Source: a bacterium
GTDB lineage: Bacteria; Patescibacteriota; Minisyncoccia; Phycocordibacterales; 2-02-FULL-43-11
NCBI GenBank assembly: GCA_021814895.1
Contig: JAKAHN010000050.1
Span: 1-5,902, forward strand
DNA length: 5,902 bases
Direction of reading: 5' to 3'
Each line of letters begins with the position of its first letter. Within the stretch, counting starts at the first letter, position 1. Shown here in pieces: positions 1-5,513 of this stretch. The notes beneath the pieces were generated by a model, which was given only the letters and a program-made list of their open reading frames with translations, had not been told where the DNA came from and made no database searches. A program made the position numbers and the translations under genes.

Positions 1-1
1 C

Positions 2-124
2 TTTGGCACCGATGATTATGGGGCGGTCTGGTTTTCAGATGCGGTAGTTATCGTTATTTTTCTCCCACTCATATATCAGCTGTTTAAGATTTCAAGAAGA
101 GGTTTTAATTTAGAGACAGAGTAA
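2..124 (+). CDS. C-terminal end of an unidentified membrane protein (partial)
   Basis: An open frame enters from the left edge and gives 40 residues ending at TAA 122-124. It starts FGTDDYGAVWFSD. A strongly hydrophobic stretch follows (residues about 14-28, AVVIVIFLPLIYQLF), then a basic tail with KISRRG. This is the usual look of a last transmembrane helix followed by a positively charged cytoplasmic tail. The stop is one base before the flippase ATG, so the two genes almost certainly share a transcript and probably the same locus function. In such loci a multi-pass neighbour of the flippase is often a polymerase, ligase or membrane glycosyltransferase, but the fragment is too short to choose. 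The frame is supported by its tight junction and by the amphipathic ending. The function is unknown. Confidence 0.62.
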   Translation, partial: FGTDDYGAVWFSDAVVIVIFLPLIYQLFKISRRGFNLETE

Positions 125-125
125 T

Positions 126-1421
126 ATGTTTGACAAGTTAAAAGTCCTCGCCGGTAAAAGATCTCTACGTGAAGTCGCTTTTGTTTATCTTGGGGCGCTT
201 ATCAATGGCGCTTCGCTTTTTTGTATTAATATTTTCCTGGGCCGGGTTTTGGAGCAAAGTCTGTTTGGGATATTTACTCTTTCAATTTTAGTATTGAGTA
301 CGGTTGCCGAGATGTCGGATTTTGGCCTTAATGGGGGATTGCTGAGATTTGCTCCGTATTATTTGGCAAACAACGAAGAAGAAAAATTAAAACAGCTGGT
401 CAAAACCATTTGGAGATGGAGGGTCTCTCTCGCAATCGCTCTGACGGTATTTGGAATCGCGTTGTCACCCTTGATAGCCAGCTATGTATTCAACCAACCA
501 AAAATTGTTTATTATATAATGTTTTCTTTTTTGGGCGTTGGCGGCGTAATTTTGCTTGGTTTTACAAGCACATATTTACAGGCGAGTCAGCGGTTTGTTT
601 CAAATTCCTTGTTTCAAGTGTTGAAGGGGACTCTGCGGTTGGCTCTGGTCGTAATTCTGTATCTTTCAGGAATAAATAATCTTTTTGTATATTTATCGGT
701 TTACATTTTTATTCCTTGGATATTATTTTTTATTTCCTACCGATTTTTGCCTCATAATTTCTTGAAAGTTTCGGTCGATGATGAAATAAAAAAACAGCTA
801 CACTCTCAGTTGGCCAGGTTTAGTTTTTGGCTGGTAGTTTGGTCGCTTTCCGCTATCGTGGCCAGCCGAATCGACCAAATTATGGTTAGTAATTTAATGG
901 GTCTTGAGCAGGTAGCTGTCTATTCCATGGCGTTTCAGTTTGTCTATATTTATACCATCGCTCAGCAGTCAATCACGACGGTGCTAATGCCAAAAATGAA
1001 TGGCTTGAAAAGTGTTGATGAGGTTCGGATATTTTCAAAAAAAGTCTTTCAATGGCTCGTGCCGGTCGTTTTGATGGTTGGTTTATTAATTTACCCGTCG
1101 AAATATATAATACAATTTATTTTCGGTTATAAATACGTTGAATCAATCCCAATATATTTAGTGCTTAGTTATAGCATGCTTGTAAATTTTTCCGCCATTC
1201 CATTTGCTCTGATTATAACAGCTTTTAACCAAACGCGGATTGTCGCGATTTCCGGAATAGTGCAGATGACCTTAAATATTCTATTAAATTTTGTTTTCAT
1301 TCCTAGGTTTGGCACCGTGGGCGCCGCCTATGCTTTCGGCCTGAGCTCCGTATTTACTTTCGTCGTTTCTTTCGTGTGCACAAATTATCTGTTGCGCAAT
1401 AAAAAAATCGAGGTCGTCTGA
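126..1421 (+). CDS. Polysaccharide/oligosaccharide flippase (Wzx-like, MOP superfamily)
   Basis: Predicted inner-membrane flippase that moves undecaprenyl-linked oligosaccharide units to the outer leaflet. The 431 residues are typical of the polysaccharide_synt/Wzx branch of the MOP exporter superfamily. About 12 hydrophobic segments are visible, roughly at 17-38, 46-70, 98-121, 127-151, 168-182, 185-206, 232-257, 262-287, 308-323, 341-366, 372-393 and 397-423. Family-like signatures include the early DFGLNGGLLRF stretch (65-75), SRIDQIMVSNLMG at 247-259 followed by VAVYSMA, and FIPRFGTVGAAYA at 391-403, which is the usual PxxGxxGAA element near the C-terminus. The ATG at 126 is chosen because it directly follows the upstream stop; only a weak GAG (119-121) precedes it. 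The last codons contain the hairpin that serves as terminator for the opposing operon. The family is well supported; the sugar substrate cannot be read from sequence. Confidence 0.93.
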   Translation: MFDKLKVLAGKRSLREVAFVYLGALINGASLFCINIFLGRVLEQSLFGIFTLSILVLSTVAEMSDFGLNGGLLRFAPYYLANNEEEKLKQLVKTIWRWRVSLAIALTVFGIALSPLIASYVFNQPKIVYYIMFSFLGVGGVILLGFTSTYLQASQRFVSNSLFQVLKGTLRLALVVILYLSGINNLFVYLSVYIFIPWILFFISYRFLPHNFLKVSVDDEIKKQLHSQLARFSFWLVVWSLSAIVASRIDQIMVSNLMGLEQVAVYSMAFQFVYIYTIAQQSITTVLMPKMNGLKSVDEVRIFSKKVFQWLVPVVLMVGLLIYPSKYIIQFIFGYKYVESIPIYLVLSYSMLVNFSAIPFALIITAFNQTRIVAISGIVQMTLNILLNFVFIPRFGTVGAAYAFGLSSVFTFVVSFVCTNYLLRNKKIEVV

Positions 1422-1428
1422 CCTCGAT
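1401..1428 (-). terminator. Intrinsic terminator of the minus-strand sugar operon
   Basis: Positions 1407-1415 (ATCGAGGTC) and 1420-1428 (GACCTCGAT) form a perfect 9-bp stem around a 4-nt loop (1416-1419). Read on the minus strand, the stem is followed directly by a run of seven T (complement of A 1401-1407, the first overlapping the stem base). That is a textbook rho-independent terminator, 14 bp past the stop of the last minus-strand gene. On the plus strand the same stem is followed by AAAATT, so it is not a terminator in that direction. Most of it lies within the last codons of the flippase gene. Confidence 0.87.
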
Positions 1429-1460
1429 AAAATTACATCCGCTATTTGTTGAGGTTTTTT
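1420..1460 (+). terminator. Probable intrinsic terminator of the flippase operon
   Basis: On the plus strand, 1421-1431 (ACCTCGATAAA) can pair with 1445-1455 (TTTGTTGAGGT). This is an 11-bp stem with two G-U wobbles and a 13-nt loop (1432-1444), followed by T 1456-1460. It lies immediately past the flippase TGA, and its right arm and T-run sit inside the 3' end of the opposing gene. It is weaker than the minus-strand terminator because of the wobbles and larger loop. It shares the segment 1420-1428 with that hairpin, so the two structures exclude each other in plus-strand RNA. Confidence 0.6.
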
Positions 1461-2206
1461 ACATATTGACGAAGTTCTTTGAGAATTTCGTTTTTTGAAT
1501 ATAAATATCCGCTGTCCTTGCCCCAAAGTTTTGAGTATTTTGATCGCATGTCATAGTTCGCGAGCGGCAAGGCGGTGTTGGTTATATTATAATAAAAGAT
1601 CTCTCTCGCCAATAAATCCAGTTTCACCGGCTCGGTTGCAAAATTTATTATTTTTATATTATTTTTCAAGACCTTTTCAATATCCGAATAGATATTATCC
1701 AGGCAGTAAAATTGCAGGGCGCTTTCCGGGTGAATCAAAATATTATGCTTGTTTATTAAATCAAATATTACATTTTTCTTAAGATTTTTTCCAAATATCG
1801 TCGGCAATCTTATGATTGCATGATCAAAGTTTTTTTCAACAAATTCTTCAAGGAATAAACGGTTTTTTCCGTAGGAAGTGAGTAATTCTTTATGAATAGG
1901 TGAGTCCTCGTTTACGCCGTTCACGGGACTGTATACGTCGATCGTCGAAATCAAAACAAACTTTTTTGCCTTGAACGTTTTTAAATTGTTTATCAGGCTT
2001 TCAATTGTTTGCCGGTCTTTTTCTGGTTCCTTATTTGCCAGCCATTTGGTGCCTGGCGCGCCGGCGCACACAACCAAATCAAAGGATTTGTCCCGTATTT
2101 CGTCGATGTTTTTAGAATTATAGAGTTTGGAAAAGTTTTTTTGAGACAAAATATTGCTACCGACAAAACCCGTGAACCCGATCAGAGCGCTCGGATATTC
2201 TTGCAT
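1442..2206 (-). CDS. Short NAD(P)-dependent epimerase/dehydratase-like SDR with YxxxR active site
   Basis: A 254-residue extended-SDR-like protein and the last gene of the minus-strand operon. The N-terminal Rossmann fold is clear: GFTGFVG at 10-16 is the GxxGxxG nucleotide-binding loop, and VVCAGAPG at 45-52 takes the place of the usual NAA(x)G strand. Ser87/Thr88 in LISTIDVY sits where the catalytic Ser/Thr normally lies. The catalytic YxxxK is instead Tyr112-G-K-N-Arg116, with Arg at the Lys position. IIRLPTIFGKNLKKN (131-145) and LQFYCLDNIYSDI (164-176) resemble, from memory, a group of short oxidoreductases in polysaccharide loci that carry YGRNR-type motifs, so the change may be a family trait. 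At 254 residues it is shorter than classical sugar epimerases (300-350). It starts 3 bp after the aminotransferase stop, with AGGA only one base before ATG, suggesting translational coupling. The fold is sure; the reaction and substrate are unknown. Confidence 0.9.
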   Translation of the reverse strand: MQEYPSALIGFTGFVGSNILSQKNFSKLYNSKNIDEIRDKSFDLVVCAGAPGTKWLANKEPEKDRQTIESLINNLKTFKAKKFVLISTIDVYSPVNGVNEDSPIHKELLTSYGKNRLFLEEFVEKNFDHAIIRLPTIFGKNLKKNVIFDLINKHNILIHPESALQFYCLDNIYSDIEKVLKNNIKIINFATEPVKLDLLAREIFYYNITNTALPLANYDMRSKYSKLWGKDSGYLYSKNEILKELRQYVKNLNK

Positions 2207-2209
2207 ATC

Positions 2210-3343
2210 CTATTGTTTATCGTATTTCTTAATTGTTTCGATGATTTTATTTACATTTTCATCCGTAAGATCGAAATGAATCGGAATGAGGATGGTATCC
2301 TGGTCGGCTCTTTCAAGATCCGGAAGATTTTTAAGACCTCCAAAAATTGAGTAGCGGTCGTTGCGGCGATTGTTGATATTAATGAAAATAGAGTTTTCTC
2401 TCATGAATTTCGCAAATTTCATCCGGCCCTGGACATGAATCGGAAATATTTGGTAGTTGGGTGTGTTTTCTTTTGGATAATGCACCAATTTAATTTTTTT
2501 AAGATTTGCGAATTCTCTGCGATATAATTCACCGATCCTTTTTCGTTTTGTGAGCGGTTCGTCCACATGTTTCAATCCGACGCGTCCAATCGTGGCTGTT
2601 ATGTCGTTCATGTTGAATTTATATCCCAGCACATCAATCTTTTCCGGTAGCGGGTCGATAAGGGTGGTTTTTTTATTTTCGCGGTCTACTCCATACCAGA
2701 CGAATTTCTTCAGCTTGTTGTAGTAGGTTTTATTTGGCGTGGTGATGAGGCCGCCGTCCCCGCAGGTAATGATTTTTACAACTTGGAGCGAGAAGGTGAT
2801 GATGTCGCCTTTTGCTCCGATGTAATCATCTTTATATTTTGAACCGATTGCGTGCGCCGAATCCTCAATAATTGGCAGGTTGTAATCCCTTCCGATTTTA
2901 CGGATTTCGTCCATATTGCAGGCATTTCCGCCATAATGAACACACATTATCGCTTTGGTTTTTTTGGTAATCTTTTTTATGATGCTTTTTGGGTCGGTGT
3001 TTAGAGTTTCATAGTTTATATCGGCGAAGACCGGCTTTGCTCCCTGCTCGAGTATCGAGGTGTTGGTCGCGATAAATGTATATGGTGTAGAAACAACTTC
3101 GTCGCCAGGTCCAACTCCAAGAGTGGCAAGCGCGGCGCGTAGCGAAGACGTCCCACTATTCGTGGCTACACAATAGGGGATACTGAATTTCTTTTTGAAT
3201 TCCTCTCTGAGGAGGCCTTCTTGTTTGCCGGTATTAATCCATTTTGATTCTAGGGTTTTCCGAACCTCATCTCCTGTCTCCGGCGGGATAAATACCGACC
3301 ACGGCCGGATTTCGTCGCCAATTTCGTAGGGTTTTTTATTCAT
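2210..3343 (-). CDS. DegT/DnrJ/EryC1/StrS family PLP-dependent sugar aminotransferase
   Basis: A cytosolic transaminase expected to convert a keto-sugar nucleotide to an amino sugar, normally with glutamate as amino donor. The length (377) is normal for the family. Visible landmarks in order: NSGTSSLRAAL (62-72) is the PLP phosphate-binding segment; DEVVSTPYTFIATNTSI (81-97) is the family's conserved block; VHYGGNACNMDEI lies at 135-147; EDSAHAIGS (160-168) has Asp161, which holds the PLP pyridine nitrogen; FSLQVVKIITCGDGG (184-198) has Lys190 as the Schiff-base lysine; GYKFNMNDITATIG is at 240-253. The C-terminal NRRNDRYSIF (325-334) and ILIPIHFDLTDE (351-362) are typical of one branch. All key residues are present, so it should be active. 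The gap to the upstream stop is 8 bp (AT only) and no Shine-Dalgarno motif precedes the ATG. Position C3 or C4 specificity, and the nucleotide carrier, cannot be told. Confidence 0.96.
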   Translation of the reverse strand: MNKKPYEIGDEIRPWSVFIPPETGDEVRKTLESKWINTGKQEGLLREEFKKKFSIPYCVATNSGTSSLRAALATLGVGPGDEVVSTPYTFIATNTSILEQGAKPVFADINYETLNTDPKSIIKKITKKTKAIMCVHYGGNACNMDEIRKIGRDYNLPIIEDSAHAIGSKYKDDYIGAKGDIITFSLQVVKIITCGDGGLITTPNKTYYNKLKKFVWYGVDRENKKTTLIDPLPEKIDVLGYKFNMNDITATIGRVGLKHVDEPLTKRKRIGELYRREFANLKKIKLVHYPKENTPNYQIFPIHVQGRMKFAKFMRENSIFININNRRNDRYSIFGGLKNLPDLERADQDTILIPIHFDLTDENVNKIIETIKKYDKQ

Positions 3344-3351
3344 AAAATATA

Positions 3352-4302
3352 TTAAATATTCAATTTTGATTTGTAATAATTGACGGTATTCTGAATGCCT
3401 TTTTTGTGATCAAAAAATTTGAAATTAGGGAAAAGTTTTTTGAATTTTTTATTATCCAAAATTTTTACCATCGCGCCATCTTGATAATCAGTGTTAAAAT
3501 ATAATTTGCCTTTATATCCAAGCGCCTCGGCGACAAATTTCGCGCTTTCCTTGATACTGTAACCTTTTTTCTGTCCTAAATTAATAGGGTAAACAAGATC
3601 GCTTTCGATAAATATTCCCTTCATCATTAGTTTGACCACGTCGTCAATGTAGGCCCATTCGCGGATCGGCTTACCGGTACCCCAGATTTCGAACTTAGGA
3701 GAATTGTCTTTTTTTGCCTTTAGCATTCGGATGATTATGCCGTTTAGAGCGTGGGTTTTGTTCGGGTCGGCGGAGTCCCCGGGGCCAAAGGTGTTTGGAA
3801 TAAGAAAATTAACACTATTTATTTTATATTGTTTTTTATAGCATTTAGAAACGACATATAAAAATTTTTTCGCGTTGCCATAGGAAAATACCGAATCATG
3901 CACCTCACCATCCCACCATTCAGATTCAAGCTGAACAGCGGATTCTCCTGGATATGAACAGTTTGAAAGCGGATTGATTATTTTAGCAGTTGGGCAGATT
4001 TTTGAGACGGCCTGGTACAGATTAAGGGTCATTTGCATGTTGTCGCGGATAACGTCGGCGGCAAATTTGGTCACATAGTGCACACTGCCGACATGGGCGG
4101 CGCAATTGAAAATTATGTCCGGTTTGATTTCGGTTAAACATTTTTCAGTCGAATTATAATTTAGCAGGTCCGTGCCGTTTGACCTCGAAGCGCTAAATAT
4201 CGTATGGTTGGTTGTTTTTAGGGCCTTAACCAAATTACTGCCAACAAAACCACTGCCGCCAAGGACTAGGATTTTTAGATTTTTTTCTGTCTTCACGGTC
4301 AT
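3352..4302 (-). CDS. GDP-L-fucose synthase-like SDR (epimerase/reductase)
   Basis: A 316-residue extended SDR that most resembles GDP-L-fucose synthase (Fcl/WcaG), which 3,5-epimerizes and reduces GDP-4-keto-6-deoxymannose with NADPH. GGSGFVGSN (15-23) is the cofactor loop. The E. coli catalytic set Ser107, Cys109, Tyr136, Lys140 and His179 has apparent matches at Ser113 and Cys115 (SNCSYPG), Tyr141 and Lys145 (YGNAK) and His184 (KTHALNGIIIR), with near-identical spacing. WGTGKPIREWAYIDD (207-221) matches the family's substrate-binding WGSGxPxREF region. Its start codon overlaps the upstream stop as ATGA (4299-4302), which implies translational coupling; no Shine-Dalgarno is seen. The neighbouring aminotransferase suggests the real substrate may be another 4-keto sugar nucleotide. 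The GDP-mannose 4,6-dehydratase normally paired with this enzyme is not in the window. The family is well supported; fucose itself is only one option. Confidence 0.93.
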   Translation of the reverse strand: MTVKTEKNLKILVLGGSGFVGSNLVKALKTTNHTIFSASRSNGTDLLNYNSTEKCLTEIKPDIIFNCAAHVGSVHYVTKFAADVIRDNMQMTLNLYQAVSKICPTAKIINPLSNCSYPGESAVQLESEWWDGEVHDSVFSYGNAKKFLYVVSKCYKKQYKINSVNFLIPNTFGPGDSADPNKTHALNGIIIRMLKAKKDNSPKFEIWGTGKPIREWAYIDDVVKLMMKGIFIESDLVYPINLGQKKGYSIKESAKFVAEALGYKGKLYFNTDYQDGAMVKILDNKKFKKLFPNFKFFDHKKGIQNTVNYYKSKLNI

Positions 4303-5228
4303 AAATTAGAAAAAGGGTTCGCGACGTCGACGGTTTGAAGGCCTCGGATTAGCTCATCAATGCCCATGTCAAAATCTATGCTGGTTTCAAAACCCTTGTC
4401 GCGTATTTTTTTGTATGATACTTCATAATCACGCTGATCCGGATCGGGGATCCCTTTATCGACAAATAGGATCTCAAAGTTGATTTTTTGTTTAATAATA
4501 TTTGCAATATCTTCTTTGGTTTTGTTCATTTTTTCCGAGCCGACATTGTAAACTTCATTTTTCATTTTTTCGAAATTTTCGATTCCAAAAAGATAGGCCG
4601 ACACTATATCCTTTACATGAACGAAGGTACGTTTAAAATGTTTGTCGTAAACAACCAGATAGTGATTTTTTAGAGCGTTAAAAACAAAGTCGTTTGGGAG
4701 TAGGTCTAGCCGCAAACGCGGGGAGAGGCCAAAGGCGGTCGCAAATCTGTAAGCAATCGAATTACCCTTTTTCATTACTTCTTTTTCCGCTCTTAATTTT
4801 GTGTCGCCGTAGATAGACAGCGGTTTTGGTTGTAGATCTTCGGTACAAATATTTTCAACCTTTCCATACACACTACCGGTAGACGCGTAGAACATTTTTT
4901 GGGAATTTGTTCTGGCTTCGTTAATATTTACGGTACCTTGGTAATTTACATCCTCCGCCAGTTGCGAATTTTTCTTACAGGCTGGCGCTCCCACTATCGC
5001 CGCTAAATGAATGATTACGTCGGTTCCGCTGACGGCCTTTTTTACCGTTTCAACATCCCTGACATCTCCTTTGATAAATTCAAAATCGGGGTTAATGAAA
5101 TACGGGAGCATTGAGGTTTGCCTGAACAACAAGCTGTCCAGCACTCTTACCTGATGCCCTTTATTTAGCAGTTGTGGGACAAGCAACGAGCCGATATATC
5201 CAGCGCCGCCCGTAATCAAGATCTTCAT
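4299..5228 (-). CDS. NAD-dependent sugar epimerase/dehydratase (extended SDR)
   Basis: First gene of the minus-strand operon, 309 residues, cytosolic. MKILITGGAGYIGS places GGAGYIG at 7-13, directly at the N-terminus, which fixes the ATG at 5226-5228. GDVRD (54-58), HLAAIVG (74-80), STGSVYG (116-122) and the catalytic pair Tyr140-xxx-Lys144 (YGDTK) are all intact. RFATAFGLSPRLRLDLLPNDF (161-181) and DPDQRDYEVSYKKI (262-275) match a common branch of nucleotide-sugar epimerases found in lipopolysaccharide and capsule loci. STGSVYG has Gly-Ser where 4,6-dehydratases carry acidic residues (as in TDEVYG), so epimerization or reduction is more likely than 4,6-dehydration. The stop TGA overlaps the next ATG by 1 bp beyond the shared TG (ATGA). 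A sigma70-like promoter lies about 110 bp upstream. No clear ribosome-binding site precedes the start. The exact substrate is not known. Confidence 0.94.
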   Translation of the reverse strand: MKILITGGAGYIGSLLVPQLLNKGHQVRVLDSLLFRQTSMLPYFINPDFEFIKGDVRDVETVKKAVSGTDVIIHLAAIVGAPACKKNSQLAEDVNYQGTVNINEARTNSQKMFYASTGSVYGKVENICTEDLQPKPLSIYGDTKLRAEKEVMKKGNSIAYRFATAFGLSPRLRLDLLPNDFVFNALKNHYLVVYDKHFKRTFVHVKDIVSAYLFGIENFEKMKNEVYNVGSEKMNKTKEDIANIIKQKINFEILFVDKGIPDPDQRDYEVSYKKIRDKGFETSIDFDMGIDELIRGLQTVDVANPFSNL

Positions 5229-5336
5229 ATTATGAGCTATTTAGGTCAAAAAATAAATTAGTAATTCGTCTCAAAGGATCAGTAAAATTGTCTTTAATCG
5301 GTGGAAAATTTTTATTCAGATTTTCTTCGTTGACCT

Positions 5337-5365
5337 AGTATAAAAACTATTGATTTTTTTGTCAA
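5337..5365 (-). promoter_or_regulatory. Sigma70-type promoter of the minus-strand sugar operon
   Basis: On the minus strand a perfect -35 TTGACA (complement of 5360-5365) is followed after 17 bp by TATACT (complement of 5337-5342), five of six to consensus. Predicted transcription start is near 5330, giving a leader of about 100 nt before the first ATG at 5228. The -10 lies in a small inverted repeat, TAGT (5336-5339) and ACTA (5346-5349), and the -35 end lies in TTGA (5350-5353) and TCAA (5362-5365). Either could be an operator half-site pair or chance. Confidence 0.72.
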
Positions 5366-5392
5366 CAATGGGGAAATAATCGTTTCAGATAT

Positions 5393-5421
5393 TTGACCTT
5401 TAAGGCAATTTATTATATCAT
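5393..5421 (+). promoter_or_regulatory. Sigma70-type promoter for the rightward gene at 5514
   Basis: A -35 TTGACC (5393-5398, five of six to consensus) and a -10 TATCAT (5416-5421, five of six) are separated by an optimal 17 bp. The predicted start is near 5428, leaving a leader of about 86 nt. It is back-to-back with the minus-strand promoter: the two -35 boxes are only 27 bp apart, so one DNA-bound regulator could affect both. Confidence 0.65.
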
Positions 5422-5513
5422 AAAGACTGTTTTATGGGTACTTTTAAAGGTGTTTTTTGGCAGAAAACGCAGGTTTTAATACAAATTTTATATTTAAGGG
5501 TTTTATAGAGATT

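Larger units (their letters stand above)
5229..5513. other. Divergent intergenic region between two transcription units
   Basis: A 285 bp AT-rich gap with no credible gene. It separates the leftward sugar operon from the rightward gene at 5514 and holds two back-to-back promoter candidates, described separately. Predicted 5' leaders are about 100 nt (minus) and 86 nt (plus). The heptamer TTGACCT occurs at 5330-5336 and 5393-5399, and inverted (AGGTCAA) at 5243-5249. The plus leader contains a weak 7-bp stem, 5450-5456 with 5464-5470, having one G-U pair. No riboswitch, leader peptide or strong attenuator was recognised. Confidence 0.75.

Noticed and set aside
410..679. An 89-codon plus-strand open frame inside the flippase gene
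   Set aside because: It is out of frame with a well-supported polytopic membrane protein, and its product is a low-hydrophobicity mix with no family likeness.
2..1318. TTTGGCACCG repeated at 2-11 and 1309-1318, as possible evidence of tandem related flippase genes
   Set aside because: Only ten bases match; the residues after FGT differ (DDYGAVW versus VGAAYA), so duplication is not supported.
1284..1526. A minus-strand open frame across the flippase 3' end and the last operon gene
   Set aside because: It overlaps two real genes and the terminator hairpin, and its product has no recognisable motifs.
1495..2350. Plus-strand open frames at 1495-1782 and 2009-2350 opposite the short SDR and the aminotransferase 3' end
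   Set aside because: They are antisense shadows of two clear enzyme genes; the translations show no conserved motif.
4488..4673. A Phe/Asn-rich 61-codon plus-strand frame opposite the first operon gene
   Set aside because: It is the antisense of a clear SDR gene; the Phe richness merely mirrors Lys/Glu codons on the coding strand.
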